A DNA stretch of 8,402 nt from Hyphomicrobiales bacterium (GTDB lineage: Bacteria > Pseudomonadota > Alphaproteobacteria > Rhizobiales > Beijerinckiaceae). A model generated the notes under the pieces. That model worked only from the letters and a program-made list of their open reading frames with translations. It searched no databases and was not told where the DNA came from. The stretch spans positions 1 through 8,402 of the forward strand of contig JAGWKJ010000094.1 in assembly GCA_028865375.1 (NCBI GenBank). Reading direction: 5' to 3'. The position numbers and the translations under genes were made by a program. Position 1 is the first letter of the stretch. Each line of letters begins with the position of its first letter. This document shows, piece after piece, positions 1-7,552 of the stretch.

Positions 1-117
1 GACGTCGATCGCCGCCGGGTCGCGCGGCGTCCAGCCGAGAGAAAGCAGCGCCGCGCCGAGCGCGAACGCGACGAGACACGCGCCGAGCGCGAACGAAGCG
101 CCGCCGCGCGGCCTCAT
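1..117 (-). CDS. Dpp/Opp-type ABC transporter permease, second subunit (N-terminal 39 codons only)
   Basis: Only the start of this gene is in the window; it runs off the left edge. The 39 visible codons give a short basic N-terminus (MRPRGG), one hydrophobic membrane segment at about residues 8-28, and then GWTPRDPAAIDV. That last stretch resembles the W-x-P-x-D-P segment after the first membrane helix in DppC/OppC-type permeases (established family pattern, recognised by eye). Its ATG overlaps the TGA of the upstream permease as ATGA, so the two subunits are very probably translationally coupled, as is usual for the paired permeases of peptide/nickel importers. The ATP-binding subunits would be expected further left, outside the window. 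Substrate cannot be assigned. Confidence 0.8.
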   Translation of the reverse strand, partial: MRPRGGASFALGACLVAFALGAALLSLGWTPRDPAAIDV

Positions 118-1064
118 GCCGGGCGCGCCCGCCGCCGCGGATCGACCGCGGCGAGCGCCGCGTCGACCGCCAGATTGACCGCGCCGGCCAGCGCCACGGC
201 GAGCAGCGTGCCGTCGCGCAGAACCGGCGTGTCGCGGTTCTCGATCGCCTGCAGCAGCAGCTTGCCCAGGCCCGGCAGGCCGAACACGTTCTCGATCACC
301 ACCGAACCGGCGACCAGCCCGGCGAATTGCAGGCCCGCCACGGACAGCGTCGCCGACAGCGCGTTGCGCAGCGCGTGCCGGCGGAGCGCCTGGGCCTGAG
401 TGAGGCCCTTGGCGCGCGCGGTGCGCACGTAATCGAGGCCCGCCTCGGCCGCGATGGCCGCGCGCGCCACCCGCGCCAGCGCCGCGGTCTGCGGCAGCGC
501 CAGCGCGATCGCAGGCAAGGCCAGCGCGCGCAACGCCGGTCCTGCGCCCGCCGACCAACCGGGAAAGCCGCCCGCCGGCGCCCAGTGCAAGCCGACCGCG
601 AAGGCGAGGATCAGCAGGATCGCGATCCAAAAGCCGGGCAGCGCGAGGCCCGCCTGGGCCAGCGCCATCGTGGCGGCGTCGCGCGCCCCGCCGGGCCTGG
701 TGGCCGCGAACAGGCCGATCGCGGGCGCGGCGAAGGCCGCGATCGCGGTCGCCAACGCCGCCAAGGGCAGGGTCACCTTGAGCGCGTCGCCGATCATCGG
801 CGCGACCGGCGCGCCATAGGCCCAGGACGTCCCGAAATCGCCGCGCGCCATGCCGGCGATCCAAGCGAGATAACGGGCGCCGGCGGGCCGGTCGAGCCCG
901 AGCTTGTGGGCGAGCGCCGCCACCGCGTCGGGCGTCGCCGAGGCGCCCAGCAGCGTTTGCGCCGCGTTTCCCGGCAACACGTCGAGGGCGAGGAAGATCG
1001 CCAGCGAGGCGGCGAGCAGTGCCAGCGCGAGCCCGGCCGCCCGCCGCGCCAAGAGGGCGGTCAT
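114..1064 (-). CDS. Dpp/Opp-type ABC transporter permease, first subunit (DppB-like)
   Basis: A 316-residue inner-membrane permease of the peptide/nickel (DppB/OppB/NikB) importer family, full length for that family. It has an N-terminal membrane segment (about residues 9-28) followed by VLPGNAA, a periplasmic loop, and several further hydrophobic segments. The cytoplasmic EAA loop that contacts the ATPase lies at about 207-236 (EAGLDYVRTARAKGL, then RHALRNAL). The family signature ENVFGLPGLGKLLLQAI followed by RDTPVL is at about 258-282. The ATG at 1064 is the only reasonable start, but no good Shine-Dalgarno precedes it. It starts 40 bases after the irr stop on the same strand and overlaps the next permease by 4 bases. 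Whether it carries peptides, nickel, heme or another substrate cannot be told from the permease alone. Confidence 0.93.
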   Translation of the reverse strand: MTALLARRAAGLALALLAASLAIFLALDVLPGNAAQTLLGASATPDAVAALAHKLGLDRPAGARYLAWIAGMARGDFGTSWAYGAPVAPMIGDALKVTLPLAALATAIAAFAAPAIGLFAATRPGGARDAATMALAQAGLALPGFWIAILLILAFAVGLHWAPAGGFPGWSAGAGPALRALALPAIALALPQTAALARVARAAIAAEAGLDYVRTARAKGLTQAQALRRHALRNALSATLSVAGLQFAGLVAGSVVIENVFGLPGLGKLLLQAIENRDTPVLRDGTLLAVALAGAVNLAVDAALAAVDPRRRARPA

Positions 1065-1104
1065 CGGACGATCATCGGGCGGTCATGTCGGCCCGCCCGG
1101 TCGG

Positions 1105-1581
1105 TCAGGACGCGGGACCGGCGCGGCGCAGCCTCACCACGACGTCGACGCGGTCGATTTCCATGCCGGCCGGCGGCGCCGGCAAGTGGCCGAACGCCAC
1201 CGCGGCGGCGGGGATGTCGATCAGCTCGCCGCTCTCTTCGACGAGGAAATGATGATGGGCCCGCGTGTCGGTGTCGAAATAGGTGCGGGCGCCGTCGGCC
1301 GTGACTTCGCGCAACAGGCCGGCGCCGGTGAACTGGTGCAGCGTGTTGTAGACGGTGGCGAGCGACACCGCCACGCGCAGCCGGCCGGCTTCCGCGTGCA
1401 GGCCCTCGGCGGTGACGTGGCGGGGACCCTTGCCAAGCAGCAGCCAGCCAAGCGCGACCCGCTGGCGGGTCGGGCGCAGCCCGGCCTTTCGCAAGCGCCC
1501 GCGCAGCTCATGCACGGGGCAGCCGCGCATCGGGTCGGGCGCTCCGGGCGCCGGACGGGGCGGTATGAAACGCGGCGTCAT
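1105..1581 (-). CDS. irr: Irr, heme-responsive Fur-family iron regulator
   Basis: A 158-residue DNA-binding regulator of the Fur superfamily. The Irr subgroup is recognised by AGLRPTRQRVALGWLLLGKG (residues 33-52), the recognition-helix stretch VSLATVYNTLHQF (about 72-84), and TYFDTDT followed by HHHFLVEE (about 100-116). In Bradyrhizobium Irr, heme binds a Cys-Pro regulatory motif and a histidine cluster, and heme binding leads to degradation. Both appear here: GCP at residues 20-22 and HHH at 109-111. The single cysteine is the one in GCP, so the zinc-binding Cys pairs of ordinary Fur are absent. I chose the ATG at 1581 because the resulting length is close to Bradyrhizobium Irr; an ATG at 1530 (141 aa) has a GGAG 11 bases upstream and is a real alternative. 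The frame stays open further upstream to 1677, but that extension looks non-coding. The gene lies 109 bases after parC and 40 before the permease. I see no AT-rich Irr box nearby. Confidence 0.92.
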   Translation of the reverse strand: MTPRFIPPRPAPGAPDPMRGCPVHELRGRLRKAGLRPTRQRVALGWLLLGKGPRHVTAEGLHAEAGRLRVAVSLATVYNTLHQFTGAGLLREVTADGARTYFDTDTRAHHHFLVEESGELIDIPAAAVAFGHLPAPPAGMEIDRVDVVVRLRRAGPAS

Positions 1582-1690
1582 GACCCCGATGTAGCGCCAA
1601 GCCCCCGGCGCGGCAACCAAGGGCGGGATCGGCGCATGGGGCACGACGGGCGTCGCCCGGCCCGAGGGCCCAGCCACGACCGCCGCCGCC

Positions 1691-3934
1691 TCAGCCGAAC
1701 TTGTTGCTCTTGGGGAAGCCGCGAGGCGGCAGGCGGCCGGCCTCGGCCCTGGCCCCGATCCAGTCGCGCAATTCTGCCTTGGACACGGTGAAGGTGCGGC
1801 CGGCGCCGTCGGTCCAGGTCAGGCCGTCGGCGAGCTTGAACGTGCGGGCGTCGGCGACGCCGCCGTCCTTGAAGCGTTGCAGGCGCACGCCCTTGCCGCG
1901 CGCCATCTCGGGCACGTCGGCGAGCGGGAACACGAGCAGCTTGCGGTTCTGGCCGACGATGGCGAGGTGGTCGCCCGACGCGGGGGCGGCCAACGCCAGT
2001 TCGGCGGGCGCGTCGACGCCCATCACCGCGCGGCCCTTGCGCGTCGAGGACAGCATCTCGTCCTCCGGGCAGACAAAGCCGCGGCCCTCGGTTGTGACGA
2101 GCAGGCGCTTGGCGCCGGCGACATGGGGAAACACGGCCACGACGTCCGAGCCTTCGGCGAGGTCCGCCATCAACTTGATCGGCTCGCCGGCGCCGCGCCC
2201 GCCCGGCAGCTTGCCGGCGTCGATCGTATAGGCCTTGCCGTCGGTCGACAGCGCCAGCAGCTTGGAGGTCGTCTCGGCCTCGAAGGCGAGCTTCAGCCGG
2301 TCGTCGCCCTTGAAGGCGAGGTTGCCGAGGTCGAGCCCGTGGCCCTTCAGCGCGCGGATCCAGCCGTTGCGCGACACCACGACGGTGACCGGCTCGCGCT
2401 CGACCAGCGCCTGGGCGAGGTCGATTTCGGCGGCGTCCGGCGCCTCCGCGAACCCGGTGCGCCTGCCGCCGCCCTTGCCGGCGTGCGCTTTCTTGGCCTC
2501 GCGCACCTGCCAGGCCACCGTCTTCCATTGCTTGGCCTCGTCGCCGATCAGCTCGCGCGTCTCCCCGCCCTCGCGGGAGAGTTCGTCGCGCTCCTTGCGC
2601 AGCGCCATCTCCTCGAGCCGGCGCAGCGAACGCAGCCTGGTGTCGAGCACGTGGTCGGCCTGCGCCGCCGAGAGCTTGAACCGCGCCATCAATTCCGGCT
2701 TGGGCTCGTCCGCCTCGCGGATCACCTTGATGACGGCGTCGAGGTTGAGGAAGACGACGATCATCCCCTCGAGCAATTCGAGCCGGCGCTCGATCTGCGC
2801 GAGGCGGTTGCGCGAGCGGCGCAGCAGCACGTCGCGACGGTGGTCGAGCCATTGCCGCAGCGCCTCGCCGAGCGACACGACGCGCGGCGACACGCCGTCG
2901 ACCAGCACGTTGAGGTTCACGGGGAAGCGGATTTCGAGCTCGCTCTGCCGGAACAGCGTCTCCATCATCGTGGCCGGATCGACGTTGCGCGAGCGCGGTT
3001 CGACGACGACGCGCACCTCCTTGGCCGATTCGTCGCGCAAGTCGGCCACCAGCGGCAGCTTCTTGGCCTCCATCAGCTCGGCGAGCTTTTCGATCAGGCG
3101 CGACTTCGGCACGCCGTACGGAATCTCCGTGACGACCGCGACCCATTGCCCGCGCTCGCCGTCCTCGCGGTTCCAGCGCGCGCGCAGGCGCACCGCGCCG
3201 CGCCCGGTCTCGTACGTGCGCAGGATCGAGTCGCGCGGCTCCACGATCAGCCCGCCCGTGGGGAAATCGGGCCCGGGCACGAACTTGGTCAGCGCCTCGG
3301 CGGACGCGTTGGGATGCGCGATCAGATACAGCGCGGCGTCGCAGAGTTCACCGATCTCGTGGGGCGGCACGGAGGTCGCCATGCCCACCGCGATGCCCTG
3401 CGCGCCGTTGGCGAGCAGGTTCGGGAAGGCGGCCGGCAGCACGACCGGCTCCTGCTTTTCGCCCGAATAATTGTCGCGGAAGTCGACGGCGTCCTCGTCG
3501 ATGCCCTCCAGCAGGGCGACGCCGGCCGCGGTCATCCGCGCCTCGGTGTAGCGATAGGCGGCGGCGGGGTCGCCGTCGACGTTGCCGAAATTGCCCTGGC
3601 CGTCGACGAGCGGGTAGCGCGAGGCGAAGTCCTGCGCGAGGCGCACCAGCGCGTCGTAGATCGCCTGGTCGCCGTGTGGATGGAAATCGCCCATCACGTC
3701 GCCGACGATCTTGGCCGACTTGCGCGGCGCGCCGGCGGGATCGAGCCTGAGCAGGTGCATCCCGTAGAGGATGCGCCGGTGGACCGGCTTCAGGCCGTCG
3801 CGCGCGTCGGGCAGCGCGCGCCCCATGATGGTGGAGAGCGCGTAGCGCAGATAGCGGTCTTCGAGCGCGGCCCGCAGGTCGATCGATTCGATCGCGGCGA
3901 GGGTCGGGGCGGGCGGCGCGGGTCTCTTGGCCAT
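1691..3934 (-). CDS. parC: DNA topoisomerase IV subunit A
   Basis: A 747-residue ParC, the DNA-cleaving subunit that works with ParE to decatenate daughter chromosomes. The N-terminal breakage-reunion domain includes LPDARDGLKPVHRRILYGM (about 41-59), the quinolone-region helix FHPHGDQAIYDALVRL (84-99) and the catalytic tyrosine Y129 in AAYRYTEARMT. A coiled region with many Glu/Arg/Leu follows (about 370-470). The C-terminal beta-propeller is the short ParC type: it lacks the QRRGGKG-like GyrA box and ends in GRLPPRGFPKSNKFG, a tail I associate with alphaproteobacterial ParC. The start matches family N-termini although no Shine-Dalgarno is visible. The residue equivalent to E. coli GyrA Ser83 is Gln90, while the Asp87 equivalent is Asp94. 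It lies 56 bases downstream of the AsmA-like gene on the same strand. No frameshift or truncation is seen. Confidence 0.96.
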   Translation of the reverse strand: MAKRPAPPAPTLAAIESIDLRAALEDRYLRYALSTIMGRALPDARDGLKPVHRRILYGMHLLRLDPAGAPRKSAKIVGDVMGDFHPHGDQAIYDALVRLAQDFASRYPLVDGQGNFGNVDGDPAAAYRYTEARMTAAGVALLEGIDEDAVDFRDNYSGEKQEPVVLPAAFPNLLANGAQGIAVGMATSVPPHEIGELCDAALYLIAHPNASAEALTKFVPGPDFPTGGLIVEPRDSILRTYETGRGAVRLRARWNREDGERGQWVAVVTEIPYGVPKSRLIEKLAELMEAKKLPLVADLRDESAKEVRVVVEPRSRNVDPATMMETLFRQSELEIRFPVNLNVLVDGVSPRVVSLGEALRQWLDHRRDVLLRRSRNRLAQIERRLELLEGMIVVFLNLDAVIKVIREADEPKPELMARFKLSAAQADHVLDTRLRSLRRLEEMALRKERDELSREGGETRELIGDEAKQWKTVAWQVREAKKAHAGKGGGRRTGFAEAPDAAEIDLAQALVEREPVTVVVSRNGWIRALKGHGLDLGNLAFKGDDRLKLAFEAETTSKLLALSTDGKAYTIDAGKLPGGRGAGEPIKLMADLAEGSDVVAVFPHVAGAKRLLVTTEGRGFVCPEDEMLSSTRKGRAVMGVDAPAELALAAPASGDHLAIVGQNRKLLVFPLADVPEMARGKGVRLQRFKDGGVADARTFKLADGLTWTDGAGRTFTVSKAELRDWIGARAEAGRLPPRGFPKSNKFG

Positions 3935-3990
3935 GGGCGGCGCTTAGACGAGGCCCCGAGTCGCGGCAAGGCGGCGCGCGTCCTCCCGCC

Positions 3991-6900
3991 TCATCGCTGC
4001 GCGGGCGCCGTCGGCGCCGCCGCCCGGGCGGAGCCGTCGAAAACGCCGAAGATCTTGCGCAGGAAGCCCGGCGCCAGCGCGCTCAACGGGTCGATGGAGA
4101 GCCGCGTGGCGGAGAGCTTGCCGTAGATGCGGAAGTTGACGCCGATCAGGCCCTCGTGGACGCCTCCGCCGAGGAAGATGCCGAACAGCGGCACGCGCGC
4201 GAACGCGTTGTTGGCCTGGTAGGCCGGCACGAACGTGCCGCCGAGGTCGATCGCGTCGCCCGCGAAGTCCATGAAGCCGGCGATGGTCGCGCCCAGCGTC
4301 GGCCCGTACATCGCGCCGTCGCGCAGGTCGACGCGGCCGTCCCTGCGCGTGAAGTCGGCGGTCATGCGGTCGAAGCGCACGCGCTCGGGATCCGGGCCGC
4401 CATTCGTCGATTTGGCCCCGATCAGCTTGCGCATCAGCGGTTCGCCGGCGAGGTCGTAATCCTGCACGCGCAGCGAGCCCGTCTGGAGGCCGCCCGACTG
4501 CGTGACGTCGAGCTGCAACGCGCCGCCGCGCATGTGCGTGTAGACGTCGGCGAAGGCGAGCAGCGCGCCGGCGTCGGTCGTGCGCACGGCGGTCCTGCCC
4601 GCGGCGGGCGTCGTGATCGACACGTCGCCGCCGCCGACCTTCGCCTTCAGCACGAACGCCGACGACTTGGCGCCCGACGACGTCATGTCGAGCGCCACCC
4701 CCGTCATCGCCGCGCCGTTGGCGCCGGCCGCGCGCGCGATCTTGGCGTGCAGCGCGAAGGCGGACGCGCCCGCCGCGCCGCCGCCCCGCCCCGACAGGAG
4801 GGACTTCACCGCGGGCGCGAGGTCGAACGCGCGGCCCGTCAGCGTGGCGACCGGCGCACCGCCCGACTTGACCAAGGCCAGCGCGGCGTCGTCGCCGGGC
4901 GACAGCCGGAACGTCGGAAACTTGAACGAGAAGCCGCCCTTGCCGTCGAGCTTGCCGGCGCCCCTGACGACCGCGGTCCCCGCGTCGAACTTCACGTCGC
5001 CGATCATCGCGCCGGCTTTGTCGGGCGTCACCGTGAACGACAACGAACCCGGCTTGCCGGCGGGTTTCACGAGGCCCGGCAACGGTTGGGCGAACGAGAC
5101 CGGCTTGAGATCGGCGGTGGCGAGGATTTTGCCGCCTTTGCCGGGCTTCGCGTCTTTGGCGTCCCTGGCGTCGAACGCCAACGGGCGCGCGAAGGCGACC
5201 GTCAGCGGCCCCGCGATCGCCGGCGGGCCGGGCAGGCCGAGCGCCGCGCGCGCAGCGTCGTCGAGCGTGACCGACAGCGTCGCCGTCGCCGCCGCGCCCG
5301 CCTTCGCCGGCGGCTTCAACGCCAGCTTGGCGGGCATGTCTCCGAGCTTGCCGGCGGCCGACGCCGTCGCCGCGCCGTCGGCGAAGGCGAGCTTGAGCGA
5401 GGGCGCGACGAAATCCCTGCCCCCGAACACCTCGCGCAACGCGAAGTCCCGGGCGGTCGCGTCGACGGCCACCGCCACGTCGCCGGGCCGCGCGACGTCG
5501 CGAAGCTTCAGGTCGACCCGGAATTTCGCGTCCGTCTCGCCCGCGAGCTTGAGCGCGTCGGCCGGCGGCGCGCGGAAGAACGGCGCGAAGCCGGGCGAAC
5601 GCAACGCCGTCAACGCGTCCTCCGCGCGGCCCGTCACGCGGCCTTCGACCGAGGCGGGCGTCATCGGCTTGGGCGACGTGTCGGGAACGAGGAATTTCAC
5701 GCCCCGGACCTCGAGCGGCTTGCCGCCGGCGACCGCGATAGCGCCACGGTCGACGGCGATCTCCGCCGACGCGCCGGTGACGCGCCCGCCGCCCGTCGCC
5801 GCCGCCACTTCGGGCCCGTCGGCGAGGAACAGGAACCGCCCGTCCTTGGCCTTGAACGTCACGTCGATGGCGTCGGCCGGCGCGGCCCGGTGCGCGAACA
5901 GGGCCGCCATCGCCGCCGCGTCGAGGTCGACGCGCGCGCGGCCCGAAACGATCTCGCCGCCGCGCACGAACGTGACGGCCCATTCGCGCGCCGGTGGCGC
6001 GATCCAAGGCGGCCAAGCCTCGATTGCCGCGAGCAGCGGCGCGCGCGCGACCGTCGCGTCGAACTTGAACGTCGGGCCGGCGTCGGTCAGCGAGAACGAA
6101 AGTCCGACCTTGGCGTCGACCGTGCGCGAGGCGAGCGCGAAATCCGTCACGTCGACGCGCCGCGCGGCGAGGTCGATCGCGACGTCCCCCTTCGCGGCGT
6201 CGAGGGCGAGCGGCTTCTGCCAGGCGCGTTCGGGCGCGATCACGGGATGCGCGGAGGCGAGCGTGCCGGACCACCGGGTCAGCGTCGCGTCGGCCGCCGT
6301 GAGCGCCCCGGCGAAGGCGACGTCGGTCGCTCCCGCGCGATAGTCGAGCCGCGAAACGTCGAGCCGTCGCGACGCGCCGTCATAGACGGCGGCCAAGCCC
6401 GCGCGATCGAACCGCATCGGCGCGCCCTCGGGGCCTCCGACGCGCATCGCGCCTCCGCCCGCCTCCGCCATGAACCGCGCGGAGCGCGGCGCGCCGTCCG
6501 GGCCGATGGTCGCCTCTAGATTGGCGGCCAGCGGTCCGTCCAGCGCGATCGGCGGTGCGGCGATGCCCATGGCCGCCATCGCGTCGGCGAGATCCAGCCC
6601 GCCCGCGGCCAGAGACAGGCGCTTTGCGCCGCCGCCAAGGTCGGCGACGTCGAGGGTCGCGTCGAGCGGCCCGGCGGGTCCGCGCGCGACGAGTTTCAGC
6701 CTCACGCCGCCGTCGCGGCGCGCCAGCGACAGGTCGAGCGCGCCATAGGCGAGCGAAGCCGCGCCGGGCGGCCCGTCCACGACGAGTTTGCCGTCGGCGA
6801 TGCCGACCTCCTCCAAGGCGCCCAGCGGGCCGTCGCGAGACAGCGCGCGGTCGGCGAGCGCGACGACGGCGGACAAAGGCCCGCCCGCGGCGGAGGAGAC

Positions 6901-7431
6901 CGCCGGCGCGATGGGTTCGGACGTTTCGGCGGAATCGCCCGCCTGAAGCGCGAAGACGCCGTCCGCGCCGCGCCGCAGATGCAGCGCGAGTCCGGTGAAG
7001 TCGAGCCGGTTGGGCGTCGGCTTGCCCACGAGAAGCGACCACACGGCGACGCCGACCTCGGCCTTGGGCGCGGCGAACACCAGCCGCCCGGCGCCGTCGC
7101 GCGCCGACAGGCCTGCGACCAGAAGCCCCAGCCCGTGACGACCGGCGGCGAGGCTCGTCGGCCCGACCGTGAATTTCAGGCCGCCGCCCTGGGCGTCGAG
7201 CGCCTCGGCGATCTTGGGGCCGAGGCCCTCGACCAGCATCGGCCCGCGCGACATCGCGAAGGCGGCGATGGCCGCGAGACCGGCGACGAGGAAGAACGAA
7301 ATGCGCCCGACGCGGCAGGACGCGCGCCAGAGCTTGCGACCGAGCCGGGACGGCGGATGGTTCAACCTCGGCCGCGGGCGGTCGTCGTCCGCGGCGTCGC
7401 GGCGGCCCAACAGGTCGCGCAGGTCCGGCAA
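3991..7431 (-). CDS. AsmA/DUF3971 (YhdP-like) inner-membrane-anchored envelope protein
   Basis: A 1146-residue protein of the AsmA-like superfamily. It has a basic cytoplasmic N-terminus of about 43 residues, one membrane anchor (ISFFLVAGLAAIAAFAMS, about 44-61), and a very long periplasmic region of beta-rich, Ala/Gly/Asp-rich repeats typical of DUF3971/AsmA proteins. The C-terminal AsmA-like domain (roughly 880-1130) carries MYGPTLGATIAGFMDFAG (from about 1041), GGTFVPAY, NNAFARVPLFG and INPLSALAPGF-like DPLSALAPGFLRKIF. Relatives YhdP, TamB and YdbH help move phospholipid between the inner and outer membranes; that role here is inferred from family. I set the start at TTG 7431 because GGGAGG lies 8 bases upstream. 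There is no in-frame ATG between 7692 and 7254, and the longer open frame (to 7722) would run antisense into bcp. It is divergent from bcp and upstream of parC. Confidence 0.9.
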   Translation of the reverse strand: MPDLRDLLGRRDAADDDRPRPRLNHPPSRLGRKLWRASCRVGRISFFLVAGLAAIAAFAMSRGPMLVEGLGPKIAEALDAQGGGLKFTVGPTSLAAGRHGLGLLVAGLSARDGAGRLVFAAPKAEVGVAVWSLLVGKPTPNRLDFTGLALHLRRGADGVFALQAGDSAETSEPIAPAVSSAAGGPLSAVVALADRALSRDGPLGALEEVGIADGKLVVDGPPGAASLAYGALDLSLARRDGGVRLKLVARGPAGPLDATLDVADLGGGAKRLSLAAGGLDLADAMAAMGIAAPPIALDGPLAANLEATIGPDGAPRSARFMAEAGGGAMRVGGPEGAPMRFDRAGLAAVYDGASRRLDVSRLDYRAGATDVAFAGALTAADATLTRWSGTLASAHPVIAPERAWQKPLALDAAKGDVAIDLAARRVDVTDFALASRTVDAKVGLSFSLTDAGPTFKFDATVARAPLLAAIEAWPPWIAPPAREWAVTFVRGGEIVSGRARVDLDAAAMAALFAHRAAPADAIDVTFKAKDGRFLFLADGPEVAAATGGGRVTGASAEIAVDRGAIAVAGGKPLEVRGVKFLVPDTSPKPMTPASVEGRVTGRAEDALTALRSPGFAPFFRAPPADALKLAGETDAKFRVDLKLRDVARPGDVAVAVDATARDFALREVFGGRDFVAPSLKLAFADGAATASAAGKLGDMPAKLALKPPAKAGAAATATLSVTLDDAARAALGLPGPPAIAGPLTVAFARPLAFDARDAKDAKPGKGGKILATADLKPVSFAQPLPGLVKPAGKPGSLSFTVTPDKAGAMIGDVKFDAGTAVVRGAGKLDGKGGFSFKFPTFRLSPGDDAALALVKSGGAPVATLTGRAFDLAPAVKSLLSGRGGGAAGASAFALHAKIARAAGANGAAMTGVALDMTSSGAKSSAFVLKAKVGGGDVSITTPAAGRTAVRTTDAGALLAFADVYTHMRGGALQLDVTQSGGLQTGSLRVQDYDLAGEPLMRKLIGAKSTNGGPDPERVRFDRMTADFTRRDGRVDLRDGAMYGPTLGATIAGFMDFAGDAIDLGGTFVPAYQANNAFARVPLFGIFLGGGVHEGLIGVNFRIYGKLSATRLSIDPLSALAPGFLRKIFGVFDGSARAAAPTAPAQR

Positions 7432-7439
7432 CGAATCGT

Positions 7440-7445
7440 CCTCCC
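7440..7445 (-). promoter_or_regulatory. Ribosome binding site that fixes a TTG start
   Basis: On the minus strand this reads GGGAGG, with an 8-base spacer to the TTG at 7431-7429. It is the best Shine-Dalgarno on the minus strand of the window. It decides the start of the AsmA-like gene, which has no in-frame ATG between here and the end of its membrane anchor (the next is at 7254). Confidence 0.75.
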
Positions 7446-7502
7446 ACGCCCGTCGGTTCCGACTTGCCTGCGCGCGCGGCGCGCGGTCAATTGCCGGGCG
7501 AC

Positions 7503-7520
7503 GGACGGGCGCGCCCGTCC
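7503..7520. repeat. Perfect 18-bp palindrome upstream of bcp
   Basis: GGACGGGCGCGCCCGTCC is fully self-complementary, with two 9-base halves and no spacer. It lies 32 bases before the bcp ATG, downstream of the weak bcp promoter candidate and upstream of the ribosome binding site. It could be an operator for a dimeric regulator or a hairpin in the bcp leader. High GC content makes chance palindromes more likely, so function is uncertain. Confidence 0.6.
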
Positions 7521-7541
7521 ATGGGCGCGGAATGGGCCGAA

Positions 7542-7545
7542 AGGG
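7542..7545 (+). promoter_or_regulatory. Ribosome binding site of bcp
   Basis: AGGG (within AAAGGG) sits 7 bases before the ATG at 7553. It supports that start over the in-frame ATGs at 7532 and 7562. Confidence 0.6.
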
Positions 7546-7552
7546 TGACGCA

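Larger units (their letters stand above)
7432..7552. promoter_or_regulatory. Divergent promoter region between the AsmA-like gene and bcp
   Basis: These 121 bases must drive both bcp (plus) and the AsmA-like gene (minus). Possible but weak sigma-70-like pairs are visible. On the plus strand, TTGCCT at 7464-7469 is followed by TCAATT after 17 bases. On the minus strand, TTGACC (7490-7485) has only a poor -10 about 17 bases on. Neither is convincing alone. The region also holds a GC-rich run of CG repeats (7470-7486) and a perfect 18-bp palindrome (listed separately). I infer promoter activity from gene orientation rather than from strong motifs. Confidence 0.45.

Noticed and set aside
1647..1659. 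Hairpin CGGGC-GTC-GCCCG between parC and irr as a terminator
   Set aside because: The stem is only 5 bp with a 3-base loop and no T-run on either strand. Such stems are common by chance in GC-rich DNA.
1582..1690. An Irr/iron control box or clear promoter upstream of irr
   Set aside because: The gap is strongly GC-rich and contains no TTTAGAA/TTCTAAA-like dyad. A TTGGTT hexamer is present but has no acceptable -10 at normal spacing.
1578..3146. A 522-codon minus-strand open frame overlapping parC and irr in another frame
   Set aside because: An Arg/Ala-rich shadow of parC. It shows no frameshifted homologous segment, and parC is intact.
1877..4126. A 749-codon open frame on the plus strand, antisense to parC
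   Set aside because: Its translation is Arg/His/Gly/Glu-rich with no domain I recognise, and it runs straight through parC, whose own product is convincing from end to end. Long antisense open frames are expected at this GC content.
4156..6519. A 787-codon plus-strand open frame (and a 587-codon one at 4580-6343) antisense to the AsmA-like gene
   Set aside because: Low-complexity Arg- or Ala-rich translations without motifs. The minus-strand product has a membrane anchor and an AsmA-like C-terminus, so these are shadows.
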